Assembly: GCA_030432695.1 (NCBI GenBank)
Contig: JAUILN010000009.1
Span: 1 to 64,000 of the forward strand
Origin: a bacterium
GTDB taxonomy: Bacteria; Planctomycetota; UBA1135; UBA2386
DNA: 64,000 bases
Direction of reading: 5' to 3'
Below, one piece after another: positions 1-8,808 of the stretch. The notes under the pieces were generated by a model, which saw nothing but the letters and a program-made list of their open reading frames with translations, was not told the origin of the DNA and ran no database searches. Each line of letters starts with the position of its first letter. The stretch's first letter is position 1. A program made the translations under genes and the position numbers.

Positions 1-62
1 ACAGAAGTCAAGCAGCTGGGGCCGATGATAGTCGCAAGGCGAAAGTAGGTCAGTGCCGGAAC
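1..62 (+). rRNA. rrf: 5S ribosomal RNA, 3' part (5' end outside window)
   Basis: The first ~60 bases match the 3' half of bacterial 5S rRNA: an ACAGAAGTCAAGC segment, then GCCGATGATAGT, a short GCAA-capped hairpin, and the conserved GAAAGTAGGTCAGTGCCGG that closes helices IV and I. An intrinsic terminator follows about 28 bases after the inferred 3' end, as expected for the last gene of a 16S-23S-5S operon. The exact 3' end is estimated from the expected helix I strand. The 5' half lies before the window. Confidence 0.85.
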
Positions 63-89
63 CATACACGGGGTAACACCCGAAAGAAG

Positions 90-122
90 AGCCCCGCAGG
101 TCGTCGACCTGCGGGGCTTTTT
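90..122 (+). terminator. Intrinsic terminator of the rRNA operon
   Basis: A perfect 13-bp stem (90-102 with 106-118, GC-rich core GCCCCGCAGG/CCTGCGGGGC) closed by a 3-nt loop runs straight into a five-T tract (118-122). It lies just downstream of the 5S rRNA. It is the only classical hairpin plus T-tract terminator I found in the window. Bases 123-201 between it and the next gene show nothing recognisable. Confidence 0.92.
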
Positions 123-201
123 CGTTTCACAGGCGGTCGTGGACTTCTGCCGCCAGGGGGGCTTCCCAGCGTCGAATCCCTGGCCCGGATGGCTGGCGTG
201 G

Positions 202-1719
202 TCAGGCGCGAGGCTCGACCAGCTCCGCGATCAGGGCGACCCCGAAGCCGGTTCCACGGTCCTCCCGGACCGCTGGGCCGGCTAGGTCGATATGGCACCA
301 GCGGGGTTCGTTGTTCTGCGGCAGGTGCCAGTGCACGAAAGCCGCCGCGCAGCTCGATTGAGCGTTGGAGCGATTCTTCACCGAGTTCCGCATGTCCGCG
401 ATGGGGCTTCGGAACTCGGGACGATGGAACTCAGGTGCGAATGGCAGTGGGTGGACGAGGTCTCCCGACCGACGTCCGGCGTCGACGGCCTGCCGTTCGA
501 GGTCCTCGTCATTCGTGACCACCGCGGCGTGGTTCAGGCCGGTGGCAATCAGCTGTGCGCCCGTCAGTGTTGCGGCGTCGATGATCAAGTCCGCGCCCAG
601 CTTGCGGCTGGCATAGCTCACGCCATCGCCGAGCAGGAGCCTGCCCTCCGCGTCGGTGTTGTTGATCTCGACCGTGAGGCCGGAATGCAGGGTAAGGACG
701 TCGTCTGGCTTGTACGCGCCCGGGCCGATGGCGTTCTCGGCGAGACACAGCAGAAGGGACATCCGGCGTCGTGACTTGCTGGCGACCAGCGCCCGGAAGG
801 CTCCGAGCACGGCGGCGGCGCCGCCCATGTCGCACTTCATTCCCTCCATCCCGCCGCGCGGCTTCAGGTGCAGTCCACCGGTGTCGTAGGTCACACCCTT
901 GCCGACCAGCGCGACGTGTCCTTGGTCCGCCTTGCGAGTGGTCGGCTCGTAGCGGGCGATGAGCATCCGCGGCGCTTCGACGGCGGTCCGACCCACTGCG
1001 TGGATCCCACCGAGGCCCTCGGCGAGCAGCTTGTCACCGCGGATCTCGCGGATCGTCACGCCGGCCAAGCCCTGCAGTGCCTGGCGAGCCCGCTTCGCGA
1101 GTGCGGCGGGGTTCATGTCCGTCGGCGGATGGTCGACCAACTCCGCGGCCAGGCGGGTCGCGGTGACCGTCTCCTTCAACCGGGTGTCGGCCTGGACCGG
1201 TTCCCCGTCCCGTGTCATGGCCAGCAGTGCGAGCTTGGGAGTCGGGCCCGCGTCCGACTTCAGGTCGACGCCGGGGAACGCCCGGGACACCGCGTTATGG
1301 CTCGCCAGCGCGTGTTGGGGGGAGTCGACGATCGACAGGAACCCGAGGCGGCCGGTGTGTCTGCCGAGCGGAAGCAGGCCGCTGCGGATCGCCTCGGCGC
1401 GGGCCGGGCAGTTGTGCCTCGAGACGCCGTCGGGCAGCACGAGGACGTACAGACGCTCGGGTCCGTCCTCGAGCCGAGTCGTAGCGAGACCCGTGGTCGT
1501 GGACCGGCCGATCTCGTCGGCCAGGTCGAGCGCCGCGGCTCGGACGTGTTCAGGCAGGCCGCGCAGAGCCTTGCTTCGTGCTGAGAGGGCCGCCGCGGGG
1601 GCGACGATCACGAACTCGTCGAGGCTGCGCAGCAGCGTGGCGACGTTGCGGGGGTGGGTGATCTTGATCACACCCGGAGTATTGCGGCAGGGCCGCGTCG
1701 TCTCCAGGGCCGGAGCCAT
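202..1719 (-). CDS. pepA: Leucyl aminopeptidase (peptidase family M17)
   Basis: This 505-residue protein is a cytosolic M17 aminopeptidase, which removes N-terminal residues from peptides using a two-metal centre. The family signature NTDAEGRL is intact at about residues 354-361, carrying the metal-binding Asp and Glu. Upstream of it is the conserved block GKGVTYDTGGLHLKPRGG, followed by MKCDMGGAAAVLGAF, containing the catalytic Lys and further metal ligands. The N-terminal ~150 residues fit the variable regulatory domain. Length is normal for the family (~500). The open frame continues upstream, but that part overlaps the neighbouring gene and is Arg/Pro-rich, so I chose the ATG at 1719. It lies 32 bp downstream of the beta-helix gene on the same strand and may be cotranscribed with it. 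M17 enzymes can also bind DNA as regulators, but nothing here indicates that. Confidence 0.92.
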   Translation of the reverse strand: MAPALETTRPCRNTPGVIKITHPRNVATLLRSLDEFVIVAPAAALSARSKALRGLPEHVRAAALDLADEIGRSTTTGLATTRLEDGPERLYVLVLPDGVSRHNCPARAEAIRSGLLPLGRHTGRLGFLSIVDSPQHALASHNAVSRAFPGVDLKSDAGPTPKLALLAMTRDGEPVQADTRLKETVTATRLAAELVDHPPTDMNPAALAKRARQALQGLAGVTIREIRGDKLLAEGLGGIHAVGRTAVEAPRMLIARYEPTTRKADQGHVALVGKGVTYDTGGLHLKPRGGMEGMKCDMGGAAAVLGAFRALVASKSRRRMSLLLCLAENAIGPGAYKPDDVLTLHSGLTVEINNTDAEGRLLLGDGVSYASRKLGADLIIDAATLTGAQLIATGLNHAAVVTNDEDLERQAVDAGRRSGDLVHPLPFAPEFHRPEFRSPIADMRNSVKNRSNAQSSCAAAFVHWHLPQNNEPRWCHIDLAGPAVREDRGTGFGVALIAELVEPRA

Positions 1720-1751
1720 GCTCGTGCGATGCCGAGCACCCCCGATCTCGA

Positions 1752-3425
1752 TCAGTCGATCTTCACCCGTCGTCCCGGCGGAAGACTGCGCATCGGTGCG
1801 TTGACACCGGGGTCGGGGAGGACCGCGAGGTGGAAGAACAGATCGAGGCCCGACAACGCCGGGTCGTTGGGCAGGGGGATGCGCAATGACTGTCCATTCC
1901 GCAGCGGTGTCCCTAGCTGCAGGAGGACTCGAGGATCGCCGTAGAGCTTGCTGCCGTCCGGGAGGACCCGCGGGAACTCGACCCACGGGGCGAACAAGAC
2001 CACCCCCGAGAGACCCGCGGGGAGATCGACGGTGAGGTTCAACACTTGCCCCGGCCTGGGCTGCAGGGGGGTCGCTTCGAAGGTTCCGAGATGGGCGGTC
2101 GCCCGTGGATTGCTCTCGGTCGTCCCGATTCCCAGCGACGTGCCCGCCCGGTGGCAGGCCCGCAGATCGACGCTCCCGGTCCCGGGCGGTGCCGCACCCA
2201 CCACCGAGCCCCCCACCAACCGCGTCTCTTCGATCGTCAGCGGCGCCGCTCCGAGCCCGCCGACCACCCTGGTCCCCTCGAGGACGCAGCTCTCGATCCG
2301 TGCCGGTCCGCCCAGATCACCGTGGAAGGCGAGCGACGAGCCGCTCCGGACGTGGTCGTTGGAGAGCGTCACCGAACCCGTGCTGTCGAAGCCGAACGAT
2401 GCGGCGCCTTCGAGCCGACCATCGCGGAACTCCAGTTCCAGTCGCTGGCCCGGGCCGCCCAGATCCATCGCCAACCCTCCGGGGGCCGAGAACTCGCTCG
2501 CCTCGATCAGGGCGATGGAGCGCGCCATCGCATCACCTGCGAACCGCAGCGCGGTTCCGGATCCCGCGTCGACCCGGACGTGTCGCAGCTCCACCGTCAG
2601 TTGGCGTCCCGGCCCGCTGCCCACCCGGTCGATCGCCAGTCCCGATCCGACCTGCAACATCGCGAGGCGCTCCCCGTAGATCGTCGCGAAGCCGCCGGGT
2701 CCGAACACGGCGTCGACGCCGTGCGCGCAGCCCAGGAACTGCGTATCCGACAGGAGTTCGATCTGGTTCGACCGCCCCGGATCAGAGTCGTCGAGGACCA
2801 GGCCGCGCGCCAGGTCGCGGAACGTGCAGCCCGAAAGCTGCAGGCGGCCGTTGCCGCCATTGCCGCGGAACGCCACGCGCATCCCACCGACCCCCTGTCC
2901 GACGAACTCCACGTTCTCGACCAGTGTCCCGAACAGCGTGTCCCGCTGGGTCAGCTGGATGCCGTACTCCCCACCCCGCAGCCGGAGGTTGGCGAAGTCC
3001 ACGAAGTCGCTGTCGGCGACGATTCCCCGGGTGTCGCCGAGCTCGATGGTCACGACGCCGCCGCTGCCGCTGATCTTGAAGCCGTGGTTCGTGTCGACGA
3101 TCACCGGCAGGTCCCGCTCCATCGTGAGCGTCGAGACCACCGAGGCATCGATGTCCGCCCAGGCGATGTCGCCGCCGAAGCCGGCAAGCTGTGCCAGCTC
3201 CTCCTGCGACAGGCTGTTCTCGTCGAGGTCCCGGTTGGTCAGCAGGATCGCTTCGCGCAGCGACAGCAGCCGGTCCCCCAGGACACCGTGCGACCGGGAG
3301 TCGTTGACGCGAGCCTGCGAGTGGATCGGCGCAACCGCCTCCCAGCCGCTGCGAGCCATCTGCGCGGCGCAGTGGGGAACGAGCAGGAGGAGTGCGGAAG
3401 CGGTACGGAGGGGAGCTGGCAGCAT
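1752..3425 (-). CDS. Secreted right-handed beta-helix-like protein
   Basis: This 557-residue protein begins with a signal peptide (MLPAPLRTASALLLLVPHCAAQ), so it should be exported. Residues ~45-70 contain LLSLREAILLTN, which resembles the SLREAI segment that opens many secreted parallel beta-helix proteins. The body is a series of ~22-28-residue units rich in Gly, Asp and Leu (for example VENVEFVGQGVGGMRVAF, LQLSGCTFRDLARGLVL), as expected for a pectate-lyase-like solenoid. No catalytic residues are evident. The last ~110 residues form a separate C-terminal domain ending with LRIPLPNDPALSGLDLFFHLAVL, similar to the ends of other secreted proteins in this window. The ATG at 3425 gives the signal peptide. 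Function is unknown; a surface or adhesive role is a guess. Confidence 0.8.
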   Translation of the reverse strand: MLPAPLRTASALLLLVPHCAAQMARSGWEAVAPIHSQARVNDSRSHGVLGDRLLSLREAILLTNRDLDENSLSQEELAQLAGFGGDIAWADIDASVVSTLTMERDLPVIVDTNHGFKISGSGGVVTIELGDTRGIVADSDFVDFANLRLRGGEYGIQLTQRDTLFGTLVENVEFVGQGVGGMRVAFRGNGGNGRLQLSGCTFRDLARGLVLDDSDPGRSNQIELLSDTQFLGCAHGVDAVFGPGGFATIYGERLAMLQVGSGLAIDRVGSGPGRQLTVELRHVRVDAGSGTALRFAGDAMARSIALIEASEFSAPGGLAMDLGGPGQRLELEFRDGRLEGAASFGFDSTGSVTLSNDHVRSGSSLAFHGDLGGPARIESCVLEGTRVVGGLGAAPLTIEETRLVGGSVVGAAPPGTGSVDLRACHRAGTSLGIGTTESNPRATAHLGTFEATPLQPRPGQVLNLTVDLPAGLSGVVLFAPWVEFPRVLPDGSKLYGDPRVLLQLGTPLRNGQSLRIPLPNDPALSGLDLFFHLAVLPDPGVNAPMRSLPPGRRVKID

Positions 3426-3605
3426 CGGTGCAACGGGCGGGGGAGGGCGATCGGGCAGCCCCTCCAGAATGCAGGTGGTTTGCCCGACACGGAAGTCCCA
3501 CGCGGGCTCCCCGCGGCGCGATGCCGGGTCATGTGCGCTTGCGCTGCCGTTTCCGGGGTCTCGACCCGGTGTCGTGCCGCTGGCCGTGCTCCGTCGGCAG
3601 GATCG

Positions 3606-3620
3606 GGACTTTGAAAGTCC
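3606..3620 (+). promoter_or_regulatory. Dyad-symmetric site upstream of the glyoxalase gene
   Basis: GGACTTT-G-AAAGTCC is a 7-bp inverted repeat with one central base, ending 25 bp before the glyoxalase ATG. It is AT-richer than its surroundings. It could be an operator or the core of a promoter. The rest of the 220-bp divergent region (3426-3645) shows no other clear signal. Confidence 0.3.
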
Positions 3621-3645
3621 GGCTCCCGCTCGGCCCTGACCCGGG

Positions 3646-4023
3646 ATGCGACTCGCCCACACGATGCTGCGCGTCCGGGACCTGGACGCCGCCCTCACCT
3701 TCTACACCGGCTTCCTCGGCCTCCGCGAGGTGCGCCGCAAGCCGATCGGCGAGGAGGCCACGCTGGTGTTCCTCACCGACGAGGCCGGCCACTACCACCT
3801 CGAGCTGACCTGGAACCACGACGGCCGCGACTACGAACTCGGCACCCAGTTCGGTCACGTCGCCTTCCACGTCGACGACCTCGAAGCCGTGGTCGCGGAG
3901 GTCGAGGCGGCTGGCCGTTGGTATCGACGGAGCAAGCCCGAGTCCTCGTCGCGCTACATCTTCGTCAAGGACCCCGATGGCTACGACGTCGAGATCATCG
4001 AGCGTCGACCGGACGCCGGCTGA
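3646..4023 (+). CDS. gloA: Glyoxalase / VOC-superfamily protein, probable lactoylglutathione lyase
   Basis: This 125-residue protein has the paired beta-alpha-beta-beta-beta modules of the vicinal oxygen chelate fold. Expected metal ligands are present: His in LAHTMLRV, Glu in HLELTWN, His in FGHVAFHVDDL and Glu in YDVEIIER. The segments FYTGFLGL and FVKDPDGYDVEI are typical of class I glyoxalases, which convert the methylglyoxal-thiol hemithioacetal to lactoylglutathione. Length is close to the bacterial GloA norm (~130). It is a lone plus-strand gene between two minus-strand genes, ending 18 bp from the convergent M1 peptidase stop. I cannot tell from sequence whether the thiol is glutathione, so a different VOC activity remains possible. 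Confidence 0.8.
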   Translation: MRLAHTMLRVRDLDAALTFYTGFLGLREVRRKPIGEEATLVFLTDEAGHYHLELTWNHDGRDYELGTQFGHVAFHVDDLEAVVAEVEAAGRWYRRSKPESSSRYIFVKDPDGYDVEIIERRPDAG

Positions 4024-4041
4024 CCGGACGCCAGGCCGCGC

Positions 4042-6687
4042 TCACCACTGTCGGCCGCGGATCTTCACGGCGCGCACCAGCCGGTCCGTCGACTGCAAGA
4101 CCTTGCGCCGGATGTCGGCCGACCAGCCAGCGTGCGCGGCCAGCGCCGCCTCGACCTTCGCCAGCGCCGTCGGACTCGAGTGCGCGTTGACGAACGCGTC
4201 GACCCAGGCCGGCATGAAGAAGATCCGGCGGTGTGCCTTCACGTGTTCGACCGCGTCGAGCGCTCGCTCGAGGTAGGGCAGCGTCAGAGCCTCCTGACCC
4301 GGCCAGTGGAACGTGGTCAGGGCATCGCGCACCCAGGCCTCCGGCGGACCGTCCTGCGCCAGGAAGCCCTCGAAGTAGCGGGCCTTGGTCTCGGCGTCCG
4401 CCGCCGCAGCTCCGGCGACGTACATCTCCCGCGCGATGTCGACGTCCTTCGGGGTTCGCTCCGCCTCCCGCGTGACGGCCTCGGCATCGCCCGCGGCCAG
4501 GAGCGCCGCCGCCGCCGCGAACCGATCGCGCGGGCCGAGCTCGGTGCCCGGCAGCGCCCGTTCGCCGTCGAGGATCTCCCGGACCCGCTGCAGCGTGCGC
4601 GGCGAAGCAGACGTGCGGACCAGGAAGCGGAACGCCTCGAGCGCCACCTCTTCGCGACCGGCATCGATCTGCTGCCACAACAGGCCCTCCGTGGCGGTGG
4701 CCAGATCGTCCCGTGATTCACCCGCCGTCCACCGCTCGAGAACGGGGCGCAGCATGCCGAGGATCCACACGAACGACTCGGGATCCGCCTCCTGGCGGAG
4801 CGCTTCGATCAGCAGGCGACCGTGCCGGCCCGGGTCGAGTTCCGCTTCACGAACGCCCTGGTGCAAGGAACTCAGCGCGGCTGCGCGAACGAGCGGGTCT
4901 TCGAGTTCGGTGACGTGCTCACGCAGCCAGTTCGCCGAGGTGTCGTCGACCAGGAACTGGCCGTAGGCCACGTCCGAGGGATTGAGCAGCACCGCAGCCG
5001 GTGTCTCGCGTCCGACCAGTTCGGGGATCGTCACGCGGTGGCCATCGACCGCGAACCGCTCGCTGTTCCCCCGACCGTCCTCGCCGATCAGCAGCACGTC
5101 GAGGACCAGCGGCCACGCCTCGGCCTCCGAAGCCGCGTTCTCCTGCACGATGTCGAATCCCGCGATGCGTTCGCCGGAGGCATCGCGGGTCCACTCCGCG
5201 CGCACCCGCGGCATGCCCTGGCCGAGGATCCACGCCTCGGTCCAGCGGGTTCCGCGGAGACCGCTCGCCTCGCGAAGCGCCGCGACCAGATCGCGCCAGT
5301 CGGCATTGCCGAACGCGTGCTCCTGCACGAACAGCCGGAGGCCGTTGCGGAACGGCTCCCGCCCGAGCCGCTCCTCCAGCTCGCGCAGCACCGCCGGCGC
5401 CTTGTCGTAGACGATCGCCCCGTAGACCGACTTCGCATCGGCGAGGTTCTCGAGCTCCTGGTAGATCGGCGTCGTGCCCGGCGTGCTGTCGACCGCGTAC
5501 GCGGCCGGCTTCACCCGCTGCAGAAACCGCAGCCAGGCCTTCCGTTCCGGCTCGAGTTCCTCGATCAGCCGGTAGCCGAGCAGCGTCGCGAAGCCCTCCT
5601 TCAGCCACAGGTCGTCGAACCAGCGCATCGTCACGAGGTTGCCGAACCACTGGTGCGCGACCTCGTGGTAGATCAGCGCGCTGCGGCGCACCTGCTCGCT
5701 GATGGTCGGCGCGACCGGGAACACCAGTGCGTTCTCCCGATAGAAGATCGCGCCGGCGTGCTCCATGCCTCCGTAGGGAAAGCCGGGCACCAGCACGACG
5801 TCGAGCTTGCCGAACGCGTAGGGGGCATCGAACCAGGTGCCGAGCCACGCGACCGCGTCGCGGTGCATGCCGAACAGCGTGTCCGCCTCGAACCGATCGC
5901 GCTTCGAGGCTCGCAGATAGGCGCGCATCGGCCGCGGCGAGGATCCGTCACCGATCGGGACCGCGGCGGGGTCCTCGACCACCGCGAACGGACCGGCCGC
6001 GAACGCGAACAGGTAGGTCGGCAACGGCGGCGTGTCCGCGAACGCGAACAGCAGACGGCCGTCGTCGGTGCGCCGCGGAGGCTCGGGGTATTCCACGCGC
6101 TCGGGATCGTTGACCTCGTCGCCGTTGGCGATCGCGACCCAGCCCTCGGGGGTCATGAGCTGCAGGCCGAACACCGCCCGCAGGTCCGGCTGGTCGAAGC
6201 AGGGGAACAGGCGGTGCGCGTCGGCCGGGACCAACAGGGAGTAGAGGTACTCGGCATCGTCCGCCGCGTCGACGTAACGGGTCAGCGCGGTACCGGTCCT
6301 GGCGACCGTGGTGCGGAACCCGATCTCGATCACGTTGCCCTGGTCGACCAGCATCTCGCCTGGCAGGATCACGTGGTCGTGCGCCATCGCGAGTTCTCCG
6401 GCGAGTTCGAGACCGTTGATCCGCAGGTCGTCGATGCCGGCTCCCGCGAAATCGAGCACCAGCGGTGCCTGTCCAGCCCCCTGCGCCTCGGTCAGCTCGA
6501 AGCGGATCCTCGCCGTCCCCACGACTTCCGAAGCACCGTCTCGCAGGTCGAAGGACAGGTCGTAGCGGAGTTCGCTGATCCGATCGGTCCGCTGGCGGGC
6601 CAGGTCGCGTGAGATTCCCGGTCCGGGTTCCTGGGTGGCGGCGGAGAGCATCAGCAGGGCGGGGACGATCCGCGGGAGCAGTCCCAT
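4042..6687 (-). CDS. M1-family metallo-aminopeptidase, exported
   Basis: This 881-residue protein is a gluzincin aminopeptidase. The zinc motif HEVAH is at 341-345 with the third ligand Glu at 364 (in WLKEGFATLL), the exact H-E-x2-H-x18-E spacing. About 35 residues earlier, GGMEHAGAIFYREN is a variant of the GAMEN exopeptidase motif, with His replacing the usual Asn. The N-terminal ~250 residues are the beta-saddle domain and the C-terminal ~350 residues an alpha-helical HEAT/ERAP-like domain. The ATG at 6687 gives a hydrophobic leader ending near AATQEPG, so the enzyme is probably periplasmic. It starts 16 bp after the YgiQ stop and is likely cotranscribed with it. The reaction is removal of N-terminal amino acids from peptides; substrate preference cannot be read from sequence. 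Confidence 0.88.
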   Translation of the reverse strand: MGLLPRIVPALLMLSAATQEPGPGISRDLARQRTDRISELRYDLSFDLRDGASEVVGTARIRFELTEAQGAGQAPLVLDFAGAGIDDLRINGLELAGELAMAHDHVILPGEMLVDQGNVIEIGFRTTVARTGTALTRYVDAADDAEYLYSLLVPADAHRLFPCFDQPDLRAVFGLQLMTPEGWVAIANGDEVNDPERVEYPEPPRRTDDGRLLFAFADTPPLPTYLFAFAAGPFAVVEDPAAVPIGDGSSPRPMRAYLRASKRDRFEADTLFGMHRDAVAWLGTWFDAPYAFGKLDVVLVPGFPYGGMEHAGAIFYRENALVFPVAPTISEQVRRSALIYHEVAHQWFGNLVTMRWFDDLWLKEGFATLLGYRLIEELEPERKAWLRFLQRVKPAAYAVDSTPGTTPIYQELENLADAKSVYGAIVYDKAPAVLRELEERLGREPFRNGLRLFVQEHAFGNADWRDLVAALREASGLRGTRWTEAWILGQGMPRVRAEWTRDASGERIAGFDIVQENAASEAEAWPLVLDVLLIGEDGRGNSERFAVDGHRVTIPELVGRETPAAVLLNPSDVAYGQFLVDDTSANWLREHVTELEDPLVRAAALSSLHQGVREAELDPGRHGRLLIEALRQEADPESFVWILGMLRPVLERWTAGESRDDLATATEGLLWQQIDAGREEVALEAFRFLVRTSASPRTLQRVREILDGERALPGTELGPRDRFAAAAALLAAGDAEAVTREAERTPKDVDIAREMYVAGAAAADAETKARYFEGFLAQDGPPEAWVRDALTTFHWPGQEALTLPYLERALDAVEHVKAHRRIFFMPAWVDAFVNAHSSPTALAKVEAALAAHAGWSADIRRKVLQSTDRLVRAVKIRGRQW

Positions 6688-6703
6688 GCTCGACAGGATA
6701 GCG

Positions 6704-8707
6704 TCAGTCGCGCTTCCTACCGCCACGCCGGGCGCCCTTGCGACCGGGTCGGTAGCCGACCGATCGTGCCGTGCCGGCCTCGTCCGCGTGGACGTAGCTG
6801 GCGTCGCCGAGCCCGTCGTTGGCGCCCTTGCGTCGGGCGTCCAGCGCGGCCTTCGGCGGCCTGGCAGGGATCAGGCACAGATCGCCATCGCCGATCAGGT
6901 CGCCGCGTCCGTGGTCCAACAGCGCCTTCCGCACCACGAACCAGTTCTCGGGTCGGAAGAACTGCATCAGCGCGCGCTGCACCACGCGGTCCTTCAGCTT
7001 CTTCACCGTGTCGACCGGCCGCATGGTCATCGGGTCGATCCCCGTGAAGTACATGCAGGTGGCGATGTCCATCGGGGCGGGGATGAAGTCCTGCACCTGC
7101 CGTGGTCGGTAGCCGCGCTGCTTCAGGAACACCGCCAGTTCGATCATCTCGGGCACGCCCGAGCCGGGATGGCTGGCGATGAAGTACGGCACCAGGTACT
7201 GCTCCTTGCCCACCCGCCGCGAGGCTGCACCGAAGCGCTCGGCGAACTCGTCGAACGAGTTGTTGACCGGCTTCTTCATCAGGCCGAGCACCTTGTCGGA
7301 GACGTGCTCGGGCGCGACCTTGAGGTGCCCGCCGACGTGGTGCTGCGCGAGTTCCTCCAGGTAGGTCTCGTCGCGCGCCGCGAGATCCATCCGGATCCCC
7401 GACGCGACCTTCACCGACTTCACGCCGGGCACCGCCCGCGCCGCCCGCATCAGCTCGACCAGCGGCCCGTGGTCGGTGCCGAGCAGCTTGCAGATCGTCG
7501 GATGCACGCAGCTCAGCCGCCGGCACAGTCGCTCCACCTCGGGGCGCGTGCAGCGCATCCGGTACATGTTCGCGGTCGGTCCACCGATGTCGCTGACATG
7601 GCCCTTGAAGTCCGGCGCCGCCGCCATCTGGCGGATCTCGCCGACCACCGACTCCTTGCTCCGGCTCTGGATGATGCGGCCCTGGTGCATCGTGATCGAG
7701 CAGAAGGTGCACCCGCCGAAACAGCCGCGCATGATCGTGACCGAGTCCTTGATCATCGAGTGCGCCGGCACCGCCTCGGCGCCGTAGCGCGGGTGGGGGA
7801 GCCGCGTGTAGGGCAGGCCGTAGACCCGGTCCATCCCGGCCTCGTCGAGCGGCAGGCCCGGCGGATTGATCACCACGGTGCGGTCACCGTGCCGCTGCAG
7901 CAGGCGCCGGCCGTTGAGCGGACTGGTCTCGTCGTGCAGCAGCTTGGTCATCCGGGCGAACGGCAGGCCGCCGTCGACCAACTCCTCGAAGCCCGGCAGC
8001 TCGATGTCGCGTCGGTCCTCGGATGCCTCGTGCCAGGAGTGATCTGGCAGCTCCTCGCGGGCACCCTTCAGCCACGCCACGCCGCGCAGGTCGCGTAGCG
8101 CGGTCACGTTCTCGCCTGCTTCGAGTCGTCGCGCCGCCTCGACGATGACTCGCTCGCCCATCCCGTAGGCCACCAGGTCGGCCTTCGACGACACCAGGAT
8201 GCTCGGCCGCACCTTGTCCGACCAGTAGTCGTAGTGCGCGATCCGACGCAGCGAAGCCTCCACTCCGCCGGCGACTACCGGCACCCCGCCGAACGCCTCG
8301 CGGCAGCGCTGCACGTAGACGTTGGTGGGCCGGTCGGGGCGCAGGCCGATGCGACCGCCAGGGGAGTAGGCGTCGTCGTTGCGCCGCTTCCGATTGGCGG
8401 TGTAGTGGTTGATCATCGAGTCCATGTTCCCCGCGCTCACCCCGAAGAAGAGGCGGGGGCGGCCGAACTGGCGGAACGCGTCGGCGCTGTGCCAATCCGG
8501 CTGCGGCAGGATCGCGACCCGGTAGCCCTCGGCCTCGAGCACGCGGCCGAGCAGCGCCATCGCGAACGACGGGTGGTCGACGTAGGCATCGCCGCTGACG
8601 AGGACCACGTCGACCTCGTCCCAGCCGCGCGCGCGCATCTCCTCGGCGGAGGTCGGCAGGAAGGCGCTGGTCGGCACGGGCGCGGAGGAACAGGACGGCT
8701 CGGACAT
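6704..8707 (-). CDS. ygiQ: YgiQ-family radical SAM protein
   Basis: The 667-residue product matches the YgiQ family of radical SAM enzymes, whose substrate is not established. The [4Fe-4S]/SAM motif Cys329-x3-Cys333-x2-Cys336 sits in the block GCFGGCTFCSITMHQGR. The N-terminal ~200 residues carry VLVSGDAYVDHPSFAMALLGR and the block VPVVAGGVEASLRR, both typical of the family and suggestive of a cobalamin-binding-like Rossmann domain. The C-terminal part has VQDFIPAPMDIATCMYFTG and a basic tail ending GARRGGRKRD. The ATG at 8707 starts shortly before the conserved AFLPTSAEEMRARGW; an ATG 24 bp upstream is also possible. The M1 peptidase follows 16 bp downstream. Confidence 0.88.
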   Translation of the reverse strand: MSEPSCSSAPVPTSAFLPTSAEEMRARGWDEVDVVLVSGDAYVDHPSFAMALLGRVLEAEGYRVAILPQPDWHSADAFRQFGRPRLFFGVSAGNMDSMINHYTANRKRRNDDAYSPGGRIGLRPDRPTNVYVQRCREAFGGVPVVAGGVEASLRRIAHYDYWSDKVRPSILVSSKADLVAYGMGERVIVEAARRLEAGENVTALRDLRGVAWLKGAREELPDHSWHEASEDRRDIELPGFEELVDGGLPFARMTKLLHDETSPLNGRRLLQRHGDRTVVINPPGLPLDEAGMDRVYGLPYTRLPHPRYGAEAVPAHSMIKDSVTIMRGCFGGCTFCSITMHQGRIIQSRSKESVVGEIRQMAAAPDFKGHVSDIGGPTANMYRMRCTRPEVERLCRRLSCVHPTICKLLGTDHGPLVELMRAARAVPGVKSVKVASGIRMDLAARDETYLEELAQHHVGGHLKVAPEHVSDKVLGLMKKPVNNSFDEFAERFGAASRRVGKEQYLVPYFIASHPGSGVPEMIELAVFLKQRGYRPRQVQDFIPAPMDIATCMYFTGIDPMTMRPVDTVKKLKDRVVQRALMQFFRPENWFVVRKALLDHGRGDLIGDGDLCLIPARPPKAALDARRKGANDGLGDASYVHADEAGTARSVGYRPGRKGARRGGRKRD

Positions 8708-8808
8708 CGGGGCGGCCGTCGTACGCCCCATCTCCGCTGCCGGCAAGCGCCAACGGTGGACCACGCCGAGCTGGAACTGCGGCGCTGGCCGGGGCTACGC
8801 TGAGCGTG

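Noticed and set aside
1720..1986. Upstream extension of the leucyl aminopeptidase frame
   Set aside because: It overlaps the beta-helix gene and is Arg/Pro-rich; the ATG at 1719 gives the normal family length.
3528..3648. tRNA-Sec-like fold on the minus strand: CCGGGTCA/TGACCCGG ends, GGCCGAGCGG D-arm-like stretch, a TTTCAAA loop with TCA anticodon and a CCGGG/CCCGG arm
   Set aside because: The T-loop is not TTCGA-type, about 21 extra bases separate the T-arm from the acceptor strand, and the anticodon stem is only 4 bp. Running tRNAscan-SE or ARAGORN would settle it; a negative result is expected.
4822..6612. A 596-codon open frame antisense to the M1 aminopeptidase
   Set aside because: The minus strand carries intact catalytic motifs; the antisense product has shadow composition.
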